Shown: one piece after another, positions 9,971 through 22,675 of the stretch | Layout of the letters: every line of letters starts with the position of its first letter | Position numbering within the stretch: position 1 is the stretch's first letter | Source: Isoetes taiwanensis | Taxonomy: Eukaryota > Streptophyta > Lycopodiopsida > Isoetales > Isoetaceae | Assembly (NCBI GenBank): GCA_021234155.1 | Contig: JAJEKV010000001.1 | Location: forward strand, 28,849,768-28,913,767 | Direction of reading: 5' to 3' | Length of the DNA: 64,000 nt | Translations under genes and position numbers: made by a program | Notes under the pieces: generated by a model | The model's input: only the letters and a program-made list of their open reading frames with translations | What the model was told of the DNA's origin: nothing | Databases searched by the model: none

Positions 9971-12244
9971 ATTTTAGCCATTTCTATTGGGCCACATAAG
10001 CGAATAAGAAAGAAACGATTTTCTACATTTAAAAATAAGACATGTCCCATTTAGGTTTGGATAAGTTCGGTTCCTCCTTTTAAGGGGAATGGAGTCTTAT
10101 TTTATACCGGGCCTATAGCAGAAAATCACCCTTACTATTCTGCTGAGGCATTTCTGTTTGTGAACACCCGATTGAGTCATCACGAAGGCGTTTCCGACCT
10201 ACTTGGCACTAAAGGTCTGGATGTTAGGGCCTAATCCGTCCCAATCTTAAAGCTTAGGCTGATCCCCTTCCTCAGACGTTATAAATTTTACCATGTATTT
10301 GCTAAACTTTCTGCCAGCTCTAGGCCTAAATTGAAAGAAATGGCAATAGCAACCAGAATTGCCAGATTATTGTAAAAATCACACAATGCAGTGAAAATAG
10401 ATGTCGAGATCTTCAATAGGGGCGCCAAAAGAATCCAGTATCAGAGCTCGGAAGGAAAACAGAGATTGAGGAGGAGGGGGTACGAAATTAGGCCAACACA
10501 TCTGCGAGAATTAAAGGGGAAGAGAAACTAAAATGCACAATAGGGGAGAAAAAGAGAAAGAGTTGCCGTGGCAAGAATTTGAAGTTGAACGTGGCTTGCT
10601 ATTTGGAGTTGGGGAGGTTGAAGCTTTTGTGATGGAGTTCCGGCAAGCTCACACAACTCGACGTGTCATCAAAGGAGGCCACTCACTTCATGCCACATAA
10701 TGCTGAGAGATTTCCAATTTCAGCCGTTCAATTAGCATATCTAGTGGCATATTTTATCAACCCACAGTTAGCCTTCCATTAGAAAAATACCTAAAAATAT
10801 ATCTACCTCCATTCTTGTAAGTTATGCTCTAGCAAACTCAGGGGGGTCGAGTACCAAAAGCTTCATGTTTACGTAAAGTCAAACTGTCTCGACAAAATGA
10901 TTTTTTCAAATTTTTCATTACCATGATATTTTTCTACACGAGATAGGAAAAACAACACAAAAAATCACATATCAATCCGAAGTCCTTGAAGAAAGATAGG
11001 GCCATTCAAACATGACAGGGTCAACACTATTTTTTGCCTCCTCTGAACTAATTATGGTTCCCAGAAGGCAGTTGTAATTTAAATACAACAACTTTTACAA
11101 GGAAATGCATTTTGAGCTAATATTTGACATATAAGCAATTGACATGTTCCTCCAGCCCTTAAAAATGTTGGCTGGCCTTGAATTTGATGTTTGGACTTTC
11201 ACTTTTGGTCTCAATTTTAGGTAATTTGTAATAATGATTAATATTTCCCCATATAGAACAAGACTTACTCTATGATGTCCTCCAAAAAAATCATGGCATG
11301 AAAGTTCAAAATGAAACCAATGCAAAAACAAGCTCATTAAAAACGCAAAAGACATGGTCACAAGAAATCAAGAAAGGTTTATGTACCTGAGCCTATTACT
11401 GGTCCATAAGCCCATTTAAAATCAATAACTTCCGTATGTTAATTGATCTCAAAGTTGAATTTTGGAAATTTGGAAATTTGGAATTTGGGAATTTGGAAAG
11501 CTTCTGATTTCCTTTAGTAATGAAAATATTTGTTAATCATAACCTTGAGATTTGGATTAGACTTTATAGCATCAAATTTAAATATGTCTTCTATGTTTAT
11601 TCTAGATTTATGCCTCGGGATGTGACTTTGAAACATCACATTCTCAAAATGTCCCATGTCATGAAATCAATGCAAAAAAATTCAAAGAAAAATATGGAAG
11701 TTTATGACTATAAAAAGTCAAGTTAGACTGTTATGTGCAGTTCCACTTGCAGACCATTATTGGTCCACAGGACTGGAAGTTTAAAATTTAATAGAGGCAA
11801 CAGCTTAATCGATATTAATCTCAACTAATTAATTGTTTAGACGAGCTTGCATAATTTGAGGGCAATGTTTAAGCACAAACAACCGTGAATTTATGGAGTA
11901 CTTATTCGCCAATTGAATCTACATAGACTTTCACTCACACCTTTCAAAAATTATGTTATTAAAGGTAAGAAACCATGGTATCATTATGGAGACAAAATGG
12001 TATCTTTCAAATAATATATTATTTCAATATGAAAATAGAGAGTTATATTGCAAAGAAAGGCCCGCATTCATGAAAAATATAGTGTACATGAAATATGACC
12101 GACTTGAAATATTATCCTACTAAAATTATAATGCTTTGTAGTAGCAATGGATATACCAGTTTTATACTAGTAAAAAATAACCATGTTTCTCCGTATTTTT
12201 TTGCAAGAAAGCCATACAACCTAAACTCAATTATTGATTTATGC
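9971..12244. other. Non-coding stretch with a weak internal duplication
   Basis: No convincing gene. 9971-10760 could contain the missing 5' LTR of element B, but I could not define ends. Segments ~11280-11420 and ~11600-11780 share scattered blocks (CATG with AAATCAATGCAAAAA, and TATTRCTGGTCCA) in the same order about 360 bp apart, which fits an old tandem duplication. 11461-11500 is a short TTTGGAAA-type repeat. Confidence 0.4.
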
Positions 12245-13150
12245 GTGCTATGCCCACGTGGGATTCAGCCCGTTGGCGTCCCACAGGCCTGGGTATACCA
12301 CCTTGGGGGGGGGAGATTGATGGGAAGTGACTAGGCCAAGGGGAGGGCATATAGGATTTTTTTTTTTTTTAATTTGGCACGAATCCCAAGAAGTGAAAAA
12401 TGAAGGTCAATATGGGGTCTTTTTCAAAAATTCTTTTTTTCCACAAGGAATCTTTTTTGATGCTCTATAAGATGGGAGAATCTTTTTGCAAAAAAGAGCA
12501 TTTTATTTCTTGGCTAAAAATGGAAGTGAAATTTGATGATGTGGCAAGTTGGTGGGGTGATTTGGAAAATGGGCGGTGACATGGCATTATGAAGTGATGA
12601 TGTGTCAAGTGAGGTGGCAGACTTTTTTCTAGTCAAAACTTTCTATGAAGTGGAGATGATGTGGATGACATGTGTATGATAACGTGGAAGCATTTGGGAA
12701 TGATGTGGCCCATGGGATGATGACATGTCACCTAAGGCATCAAAATGACTTTACTTAGGTCAAAATTTTTGAAAAATGTGTTTTCTGGTAGATGACACAT
12801 GTACGATGACATGGATGTGCTTAGGTGATGATGTGGATGGTATTTGGCATTCTTGATGATGATGTGGACAATTTGGTAACCAAGTTGGCACTAGTGCACA
12901 TACCAATAGATCTTTTATGCAATGACTTGGACAATTTACTCTTCCATATTTGTTTGAAGAAAATGTGCACTTTCTCTCTCTAGCTTAGCTTTTAGAGAGA
13001 GGAGATGGTCTTAAACCATGGAAATAGCCAAATTTGGTGGAATGTTTTGCTCTTTTCAAAGGTGGTGAATGTATGATGGGTGTGTGACGCGTGTATGGTG
13101 TGTTTTGACTAAAAAAAGGACTCTTTGCCAATTTGGGCTAGGGAAAATGA
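12245..13150 (+). repeat. Unnamed dispersed repeat, copy 1 (ATGATGTGG-rich)
   Basis: Begins at CCCACGTGGG, then a G-run, a T-run, GAATCCCAAGAAG, and TTTTGATGCTCTA with AAGATG (about 12451-12474). It continues for several hundred bases in irregular GATGATGTGGCA-type words, plus CTAGTCAAAACTT. The same landmarks occur in the same order, inverted, at 59370-60360. There is no open frame, terminal repeat or tail that would assign it to a known class. Confidence 0.6.
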
Positions 13151-14271
13151 TGATGAGGCATGAAGATTGTGACGTTCCAGCATGATATACAGCCTGAATG
13201 CGTATATTATACTGCCACATCACGCGTACATGTCACCATGACAAATACTTGAGAGCCATAAAGGGTTGTGCCTAGGGGACAACCTCGTATGTTGCACATG
13301 TCTATTAAACATATGCAATTAAACCTCTTTGCCAAATGGCAAAGCCCCATTGGTTCCTTCTAACCTAACCCTAAGAGGCCATGTAAAAGGAACAAAAGGG
13401 GAAACCCTAAACCCTTTCCATTTTCGCATTTTGGCTTCATTGGGCCATTCCGGCCAAGCCAAGATGCTAGTTCGCATTGCCAGGCGCTGGTAAGCCGCAT
13501 TTGCACAACAGATCTTTTAGGAGCAGCTGCCTTTAGCCCAAACGAAGGCATGGATGCATTCTGAGGAGCTGGAGCAAGCTAAGGATTAGGTAAATGGCTA
13601 TTCTGTTATGCAATGCCGACTTTTAGTCCAGCAATGAGCTGGTTTAGCATGTCAGTTCAGCCTTAGAGGCCTTATAGATTCTGAGATCACCAGCCGTAAC
13701 AAAGGAGCCTAACCATGTATGTTTAGGTAGATAGATTAGATGTTATTCTGTATTTCAGTTCTTTGATGATGATGATGTTCCATTCTATGCTCTCTTGTGT
13801 ATTGGGAAGGGGGGTAGAGGCCCTGAAACTTTCAGTAGTAGATGATTCTAGATAGCCTCATTAATTCCCAGTTAATGCGGCCTGTGCTGTGAGTGGCGGG
13901 ACTAGACCAGCAGATAAGGGGGACTTGTCCCATTGCAGATTGATCCCTCTGGTAGAAGTGATGTAAAAGATGCAAGTGATGATTGACTATACTTAAAACG
14001 GAGATAAGGTTTAGTATGGAGCATCTCTTACACTTCTAGTACCTACTAGTTGAATTATAATCTATTTCTTTATCTGCATTGTTCAAATTTGAGATTCCTT
14101 TGTTTGAACATTGCGCCCAAATAGGAAAGAAAACAGAGGTTTACGTAGGGTTAGGGTTTAAGGGTTCTAGATGCTTCTAAGATTTTCAAACTTTTAAACC
14201 CCAAACTTTCAGGATCATCTGCATCAAAAAGTTAAGCCAACATAATCGATCGTCGTGTTGACGTAGCAGGA
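13151..14271 (+). promoter_or_regulatory. Upstream region of CPN60 with telo-box motifs
   Basis: Contains two telo-box type elements: AAACCCTAA (13402-13410) and its complement TTAGGGTTT (14151-14159), 113 bp upstream of the start codon. Telo-boxes are common in promoters and leaders of plant housekeeping genes. A short ATG-led segment near 13462 reads Met-Leu-Val-Arg-Ile-Ala-Arg-Arg and meets a GGTAAG donor-like site, so an upstream leader exon is possible. No clear TATA box was placed. Confidence 0.4.
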
Positions 14272-17200
14272 ATGTACCGTGCAGCTGCGGGCTCACTCTT
14301 CAGGTATTGCTCTGAGTCCAATTCACAGTCTACTCCATAGCTTCATCTAAATTCCAAATTTGCATGCAGGACAATACGTTCTCAGAGACAGCATTTGCGG
14401 GTAAAATCATTAATCATTCCTATTATGAAATTTCTATCCTTTGACATACAACAGTTTGGAAATCGAGACATTTGTTAACTGCCATGCATTATGCAGAAAA
14501 GTTTTCCTTTTGCTCACTTTGCATAGAAGCTCAAATTTTTGGTCATATTACGTGTGTTCAGCAAACCTATGGCAGACATGAATCTATTAGAAACTTTACC
14601 GCAAAGGATACAAAATTCGGGGTGGAAGCTCGCGTTCAAATGCTACAGGGGGTAGATCAGCTCGCTGATGCTGTTAAAGTGACAATGGGGCCTAAGGTAA
14701 TGATTATTCACGAATTGATTTGATTGAGTCAGTTGCAATAGCTGTATGAAACTTTTATTTGTCTCCTGCCAGGGGCGTAATGTAATAATTGAGCAGAGTA
14801 AAGGAGCTCCAAAAGTTACAAAAGATGGTGTAACTGTAGCTAAAAGTATTGAGTTCAAAGACAGGCTGAAAAATGTTGGGGCAAGTCTTGTTAAGCAAGT
14901 TGCAACAGCCACAAACGATGTGGCAGGAGATGGTATAACCAACTACTACACTGGGTGTTAAAAGCATCAGCTTTGATTTCCGATCCTTGTTTGTGTAGGT
15001 ACGACTTGTGCAACGGTATTGGCTCGAGCAATATTCACAGAGGGTTGTAAATCAATTGCTGCTGGTATGAATCCAATGGATCTGCGGCGTGGTATTAATT
15101 TGGCTGTTGATAATGTTGTGAGCTATCTGAAAGCAAGGGCTAAGATGATCAGTACACCTGAAGAGATTTCACAGGTTGGATTTTTTTTTTTTCTGATTGA
15201 TAACGCCATGGGTAGAAATTGGATTTGATACGTCAATGAACCAGGTTGCTACAATATCTGCAAACGGAGAGAGAGAGATTGGGGACCTGATTGCTAAAGC
15301 CATGGAGAAAGTTGGCAAAGAAGGCGTCATCACAGTAGCTGTAAGTGAGTCGTTATTATTATCATTTCTTTGCATCAACAAGTTTGTTCAGATCTTAGGT
15401 CTCTTACTTTATTGTGTAGGATGGCAAGACCTTTTCCAACGAGCTTGAAGTAGTCGAGGGGATGAAACTTGAAAAGGGTTACATTTCTCCTTACTTTATA
15501 ACAAATGCAAAAACACAGAAATGTGTACGTGTTAAAATGTGGGGTTGCTTTTTACACTCTGTTTGTTAAAGCGTTTTTAACTTTGTAGCCTAATTTTTAC
15601 GGGTTGGAAGCTTCTCTTATGCTCAAATTGTAGGCGTCTCTCCCTATAGTGGTATTTACTAAGGTGTCTTTGAATGCAGGAGCTTGAAAATCCTCTTATA
15701 CTTATCCATGAGAAGAAGATTTCTGGACTAGACACCTTTATCCCAGTACTTGAACTGGTTTTGAAGGTATACTTGAGTTTTGTAAATATTGTATTTCCCT
15801 TCTATAATGTAATGTAAGGCCTTTCTTCCCAGGTAGACCGTCCTCTTCTTGTAGTAGCAGATGATGTGGAAAATGAGGCTTTGAAAACTTTGATTATCAA
15901 TAAATTACGGGCTGGTGTGAAGGTACTTGCAATGCAGTTAACAGATATATTCAATTGCGTTTTAAACTAGAAATTGTATTTCAGGTCTGCGCTGTAAAAG
16001 CGCCTAGCTTTGGTGAAAACAAGAAAAATGACTTGCAAGATCTTGCCATTCTCACAGGTGGAGAGGTAGTCTGATGCATTTGAAAGCAGAACTCTGCATG
16101 GATCTTTGTAATTTGGCATCTGACACCACTGGATATCTCTGCAGTTAATAAGTGATGAACTGGGCCTGAAGCTTGAGAATGTGACAGTAGAAACTTTGGG
16201 CTCCGCAAAGAAGGTTAGTACCATAACTAGTTGCATTCGAGATATTCATTCATAAAAAAAATGTGCTGTCGAACAAAGGCCATCCATATGAACAAATCTA
16301 AGAAGAAATCTGAGTGGGAAAAATCTGAGGATGGGAAGAAGTCTGAGCAAGAACAAAACTCTGGAACAAATCGGGGAAGAATTCTGGGCGAAAAAACAAA
16401 ACTCTGAGCAAAAAGAAGCCCTAACTCAAACAGAGTGGAAGGGCAGATTTTGTGCGCTGTATGGAGACTTCCAATGAAAGCTGTTCTACAATCCGCTACA
16501 ATCTGTTCTCACTTCAAATTTCTGCATGCATGCCTCCCAACGAACTGACAGTGCTGAGCAGTTTATGAGGTTTTAAAGTGGTCACTCGTCCAAATTCAAT
16601 CGCAGCCCTCAATTCATGTTTCTCTCAAGATCTCCACCTTCAAATTTGAATATGCAGAGCATATCCCATTTTCATCCCATCCATCCCTAGGGTTTGTCCT
16701 GTGGGTAATCCAAAAAGCTTTTAGGTGCTTTGACAAAAGGTGGTGGCTTAGGGCAAAAAAGCATTTTAGAACTGAGTTTGCATAGCCTTGATATTAATTT
16801 TTCTTTTTTACATTTTGAGTGTCCAGGAACAGAAGGCAGTCAAGGACTTATTGTGTCCCCTTTTTATTTCTAACATTTATGTGGTGTTGGTGGATTTTTA
16901 TATTATGTTCTTTCTTAAGCATCTATGATTATGTAGTCTATTCAGGTTGATATTCATTGGATTTCCTTATGTGGTTGAAGGTGACTATATCAAAGGATGA
17001 CACCATTGTCCTTCATGGTGGAGGTGATAAAAAGGCAATTGAAGAGCGTTGCGAGCAGGTGATGGATTTGTCTCGAGCCATTGTCTAGGATCATGAGCTA
17101 ATAGCACTCTGATTTATTTAAATTGCAGATTCGTGAAGCAATTGCAAATGCAACTTCAGAATATGATAAAGAAAAGTTGCAAAAGCGTTTGTCCAAATTG

Positions 17201-18289
17201 TCAGGTGGTATTGCTGTGATAAAGGTATTGTGTCGTCCCCTAAAATCTTCTCCTAAAAAATCTCAGGTGCATTGTCAACTGAGCGAGGGTAAGTTGTTGC
17301 ATTATGCAATGATTACCGCCTATCGAACAAGGGTCTATAAGAACATAAAGAGGCCTTTTCATGAGGATATTTGATATCCTTCTTTGTAGTTTCTTTCATC
17401 TTGCATCCAACGTGTCACTGGAATTTTAACAATGCTGGGTAGATCACGTAGTTTATGCTTTCAATGTGAGGTACTTTGCCTTGCCTTGTTCTAATGTTCT
17501 GCTTGGTGTACAGGTGGGTGGAGCAAACGAATTGGAGGTTGGGGAAAAGAAAGACAGGGTCACTGATGCTCTTAATGCTACCAAAGCAGCTATTGAAGAG
17601 GGTATCGTGCCTGGTAAGAAAAGATTTTTGCCCAAAGCTTCTGGGCATTACTCATAAATAAAGTTTCCAGGTGGTGGAGTAGCATTGCTGCATGCTGCAA
17701 AAGAGCTAGATAAAGTTTCAATGGAGAATTTTGATCAGAAAATTGGTGTTCAAATTATCCAAAATGCATTGAAGGTCTGTCAACAATGTCTTTATGCACC
17801 ATCATGAGTTAAGAAATGATATTGATGGTGCTTCCTGTAATGCCTTCTTGCAGACTCCTGCATACACTATTGCTGCAAATGCAGGTGTTGAAGGAGCAGT
17901 AGTTGTTGGGAAACTTTTGGAAAGTGATGATTTGAACCTTGGATATGATGCTGCCAAAGGTTTCTGTTAATCTGGATGTGCTCAAGCAATGTATATTTGT
18001 TAGAGTTAACATTGTTTTCGTTTTCTGGCAGGTGAATATGTTGATATGGTAAAGTCTGGGATTATTGACCCTGTAAAGGTCATCAGAACTGCATTAGTTG
18101 ATGCAGCCAGGTAGGATATTTTTGGTTGTCACTCGATAATTTGTAGGAATCTTGAGGCTCCTAATTTCAGTTCTCTTGTTTTCTCAATTCCCTAGTGTAT
18201 CATCACTTTTGACGACAACAGAAGCTGTTATAACTGAGCTTCCAAAAGATGAGGAGCTCGCAGCACCAAGTATGATTGGGTGTCATTAA
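14272..18289 (+). CDS. CPN60: Mitochondrial chaperonin CPN60/HSP60, 18 exons
   Basis: ATP-driven protein-folding chaperonin (GroEL family) of the mitochondrial matrix, working with CPN10. Exons: 14272-14303, 14370-14400, 14562-14696, 14773-14932, 14999-15174, 15245-15340, 15420-15524, 15680-15766, 15833-15922, 15985-16065, 16145-16213, 16981-17058, 17129-17224, 17514-17613, 17671-17774, 17854-17959, 18032-18110, 18196-18289. All introns are GT-AG and the frame stays open for 572 codons, close to the ~575 usual in plants. The first ~35 residues are Arg/Ser-rich without acids, a mitochondrial presequence, with a likely cleavage near RNFTAK. ATPase motifs are present: [22 protein letters not shown] (split by intron 4) and [19 protein letters not shown]. 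The Gly-Gly-Met tail of most Hsp60s is absent, and an alternative last splice would also lack it. It looks functional. Confidence 0.95.
16214..16980 (+). other. Enlarged intron 11 of CPN60
   Basis: At 767 bp this is the longest intron of the gene; the others are mostly 60-290 bp. The part 16260-16450 is purine-rich with repeated TCTGAG/AAACTCTG words and resembles an insertion, though I found no clean terminal repeats or target duplication. Splice sites are intact (GTTAGT ... TTGAAG). Confidence 0.5.
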
Positions 18290-19036
18290 ACCTTTCATCC
18301 CTTATGCCCTCAACTTTTGTTTTTCTTTCAGCTTGTGATCACTACTAGAAGATGAAGCAAAGTTGTGAAGTGCAATGTCCCCGGTTCAGAGTGATGCACA
18401 TTATCATGGTTCTTGCAGCTGATGATTTGCTGCTGATGTATTTTGCTCTAGATGAGCAGTTTTGTCATGCTAATATAAATATCTTGTTCGATCTATTAGG
18501 TCATGAGACACATTGGTAGTATTGATTAAGTTCCCATTTAACATTGTCGTAATGCTAAGGTTCACGAATGGTTTTTTAGGGCATTCTTTTTCTGGCCAAA
18601 ATGGCGAGAAAGCCAAAAAGGCCAATTTTTCTTAGTTTCCAATGGTTAATTTTTGGGCAAGATTATGGGTATGCGAGATGCCTTGTGTGGCTGGCATTTC
18701 CGGCGCCCAGCAGCACCATATGTCGGCTGCTTCAAAGGGTGATGACGGAAGACTTACACAGATCATCAATTGCATAGGCATTGAAAGCGATTCTTTGGTT
18801 TTGGTAACAACACCTAAGGCAAATCCCGAAATGGCAAATGGGAAAGGAACATAATCTCAAAATGGAGAGGTCTGTATTTGCATCTAAAAATGGGAGATCT
18901 TTCCAAGTCGTTCAATAGTGCTTTGCAATCATGTGGAAAGCGCTGTGACAAAACTTTTTCATTGCTGGAATAAATTATCATCGGACAGATGAAAAGAATG
19001 TAAGATTGCCCATTGTGGTGTTGGCCTAGTGATTGT
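18290..19036 (+). other. CPN60 3' region and spacer
   Basis: Probable 3' UTR after the stop codon. AATATAAATAT (about 18470-18480) is a plausible plant polyadenylation near-upstream element. The remainder to the LINE poly-T at about 19037 shows no gene. Confidence 0.4.
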
Positions 19037-21991
19037 TTTTTTTTAAGGACATCAAACTTTGTTTACTATTCCAAGGTATACAAGTATAATTGCAAAGATA
19101 GGAATAAAATCTCAGCAGACAAAGATAATCCAATCCACTGAATGGAGCATATAGAAGATAATATACCCACATATTCCTAAAAAGTCAAGCGTTCTTTCTC
19201 ACGATCAAGCTAAGAACTTAGGTATGACTTCAGCAATCTACCTTGTGCCTCATGAAGAACTTGGTCAGCAGTAATTGTAGATCCCCTAAAGATGCACCAC
19301 TGCCGCGTTTTCCAAATGGACCATAACAACCAACCTGAAGCTAAATAAAGCTAAATGAAAAGCATGCAGTTGTAACCTATTCTAAGTGGAAGGATAAATA
19401 GCAAGCGGCACCTGCTAGCTAGTCAAGGCCACATGAAAGAGAGATAGCAACAACGACCAGGCCAAACTTGGTCGCATAAAAAAAATTAGTGCTCGAGAGT
19501 CTCAAGTTACCACTTATATAATGAATAAAGTTCTGAAATATAGAGAGCAAACTTATAAACCAACATACATCTATGAAGGATCTGCCCCACAATGTAGAAA
19601 CTTTGGAATGAAACTACCTATTCCAAGCCCAGGACCACATTCTCTTCCACTGAGGAGGGGAAAGGCGAAGATGTCAACCAGCCTGAGGGGGGACAATGTC
19701 AATGTCAACTAACTTCTGATATAAAGAATGCACAAAGCATTGTGCATCAACAATTTGGAGACCAATCCAATTAGGTGCATCAGCTTATTGGGAAGGAGCG
19801 GTTGGCAGAATATCAGCCACCTTTTGCTCAATAGCTCTGTCCCATTGGGATAGCATGAGCTTAGTCTAAAAAATGTCCCAAGGCAATAAGTGACCAGCCT
19901 TATACCGAGCATCAACTACGAGAATATTGGCAAGCCTCCTCGCGGCTGAGTCAATGAATGTACAATAGCACATAGAGGCATACGATTATTCAAAAAAATC
20001 CACCAACATGGAGTCTTAACTGTGTGCACGCATTAGGATGAATTTGAAACAATGCCTAAACTGTCTCACAAGAATCGAATAGATCCTCTAAGAAGGAAAA
20101 ATCATTAGGATATGGGCAAAACCGAGAAAAGAGACTCCAAGGAAGAACCGCCCTAAGTGTTAATTTTTAAGAAGAAATACATTGTCCAAGTGCTTGCGCA
20201 AACCTCATTTCAGGCAAATGAACTATGCCAATTAGATAGCGACAGATGAACTTAGAGATCATAATTTTACTCCGTAAGGGAATGTCAATTATACCTACCC
20301 CACTAGCAAATCTTGGTTTGTTACATTTGAATCAAGCAACCTTCACAACCACACCTGTTTCAATACTAGCCCAAACGAAGTTATGAACAATTGCTACAAC
20401 CTCCTGAACTCTTGATTGTGAGGCAAGCACTGCAGATGCCATATAAACATGAGTGTTGTTGGGAACATGCTTAGCAACTGTTATCCTCCCTGCCAAAGAA
20501 GGCCTAGCTGTATTCTACCGAAAAAGATGCATAACAAGCCTTTGACTCTAACATCCCATGCATCTGAAGTAGAAATATGTACAGGAAAGAGTTTAGTAGC
20601 CTTACCATGAGGAAGCACTTTTCACGGATATTCAACACATGGAGGAACAACAACATCTAAGGTCCATAAAGTAGAGCACTTTAAACACTCAATAAGAACC
20701 ATTGATGCCAATGAGAAAGAGTCCAACAAAAGCTTAGCATTTTGAAGACTCATCCTCATCCACTAGAAAAAGAACTATACCGCCAACATACTAATTACAG
20801 ACTTCTTGAGATCATCCTCCATAGTCAAGCCGCGAATTACACCATCTTGCATAGTAGAAGAGAACCACTGGGACAAGATTCTGCCACAATAGTGAACAAG
20901 AATGGATCAAGAGGGCATCCCTGACGAACACTCTATCAATAGGAAACACAACGGAAGGTTTTTCTTGGAAAAGCAAAGTAGACTAGGTAGAAAGATCGGA
21001 GCTTCATAACATCTCTGGTAAACAGCTCTTCAAATTCCAATACAAGAAGACATTTTTGCAGGAAATTCCAATCAGCACTGTCGTACGCTTTAGAAAAATT
21101 CAATTTAAGGTAGATAAGGTGTTGGCCTTTTAAATGCGCTCAGTACATCCTCTCACAGGTTGTAGCCACATTATCAAGAATACAACGCTTAGGAAAAAGC
21201 CTGACTCTGTGTGGAGGAGACAGACTCCGCTGAAATATCCTGCACTTTTTCTGCCAAGGCCTTAGCAAAGATCATATACACTATGAAAGCAAATTGCTTC
21301 AACTGTGCAACCTCAGAAATTTCTGAGCCATCAGGTAGAAGCAGCAATTAAATAGAGCTTGACGCATGTCTTCTCTTGGCAGCCCTAAAGAAAAAGTTCA
21401 ATTTGAACCAAACTATACCGACCTCAATGCGAGCCTGAGTCATTTGCATAGATTCTACACTTCCTATTTATGCCAATATCTCTTTCCATCAAAGACCCGA
21501 CGAAGGGGCTTGTGCACGACACATTTGAGGCCTATATACAAAGGCGGTAACCTGCCTCTAATTTCTTGAGCCTTCCAATACTAAGCTTAGGGTCTGATAG
21601 ATATTGAATGTTAAACTTGAAATAAGTTCTTCTAGCTCGTCTATGCACTAGCATTGTAACAGAAAGCCACTGTGGATTGTGACCAGATATAGAACTGTAA
21701 AGTATACTTGTCCTTTGCAAGCTAGGCAACAAGCCAGTATCTATTACATTATAATAACCGCGATCATGCCGAGCATAAGATGTACTTGATCTAGTCTAGT
21801 CGTTATATCACGTAAAGACTGGTTTCCATCAAAGTCTACAAGCTTGTAATCTAGCACAAACTGTCTCCACTGCTCACGTTCAAATCGTTACAACCTATGT
21901 GCCTCTATCACATCTGTCAGCTTCAAACTCAACTATAATAAATCACCAATCAATACATTATGATCGAGACACAGAATCTTAGTCGTAAAAT
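19037..21991 (-). mobile_element. LINE (family 1), decayed copy, split by copia
   Basis: Minus-strand LINE with its 3' poly(A) visible as a T-run near 19037. The C-terminal segment 19915-19709 (KLLMHNALCILYI) matches KLLMHNVLCIRYI of the second copy at 32870-33184. The endonuclease C-terminus 21732-21532 (SISGHNPQWLSVT) matches SISDHNPQWLSVT at 35405-36106. In this copy the catalytic S-D-H motif is S-G-H. Many stops and frameshifts are present. It ends abruptly at 21991 where a copia LTR begins. The 5' part of the LINE is not found beyond the copia element, so it was deleted. Confidence 0.8.
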
Positions 21992-22647
21992 TGTTAGAAA
22001 ATCAGTGTTATATGTATGATTACAATACAAATGCAATCAACCTCTTACAAGTCTATTACAAGACAACTTCAAACAAACCTTTGATTGATTTTCACAACAC
22101 AAGGTTATATTTAATTTTCAACCATCACTAAAAATCATAGTGAACACTATTCATATGGCATTGGATAATTCACTGTAGCAATGTATTTCTTCGACAACTC
22201 AGGCATCCGGTTTTGCACGGATCCAATCCTATCTGTCACGCTTGGCTTCTTCTGTTTTCTCTGCTTATCTCTACATCTCTATATATCTGCTCCTTAGTTC
22301 TCATTTGGCAGGAACCAATCGGCAAGGCTTCACCATCGGACTTCTATATCTGTCTTTCTTATCTTCAAAATATCCCACATGCATGACGGCTTCACACATG
22401 CATCTCGACCCCGTAACCATTAAACCTTTAGCATTATAATAATAATGCTAACACTTGATAAATGTCACCAAGTTAACCTTTAACCATATCCTTCAAGATC
22501 ATTACAAAGTTTAGCTCATGATCATTCTTGCACTTGGTATCATTATTGTTGACCTTGAAAACCCTTAGTAACTGGCTTCTCCAGAGATGTATACCCTGTA
22601 AATACTGCACTTCAAGCACTTCATAAATAACATGACACTATTTAACA
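21992..22647 (-). repeat. Copia 3' LTR
   Basis: About 656 bp. On the minus strand it starts TGTTAAATAGTG and ends GATTTTCTAACA, with short inverted TGTTA/TAACA ends. The left boundary coincides with the break in LINE homology at 21991/21992, and the right boundary abuts the polypurine tract. Confidence 0.78.
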
Positions 22648-22660
22648 CTTTCCCTTCATG
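22648..22660 (-). other. Copia polypurine tract
   Basis: On the minus strand GAAGGGAAAG lies directly before the LTR start TGTTAAATAG. This is the expected second-strand priming site and supports the LTR boundary. Confidence 0.75.
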
Positions 22661-22675
22661 TTATTTTCTTTGCAG

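Noticed and set aside
10430-10455. TATCAGAGCTCGG as a primer-binding site of another LTR element
   Set aside because: It lacks the leading TGG and there is no recognisable LTR end or gag beside it; chance or too decayed.
12300-12375. G-run and T-run as sequencing artefact
   Set aside because: Equivalent G- and T-rich runs occur at the same position in the inverted copy near 60250-60310, so they belong to the repeat.
14643-14967. Minus-strand frames over the CPN60 exons
   Set aside because: Shadows of chaperonin exon 4; the sense strand encodes conserved motifs.
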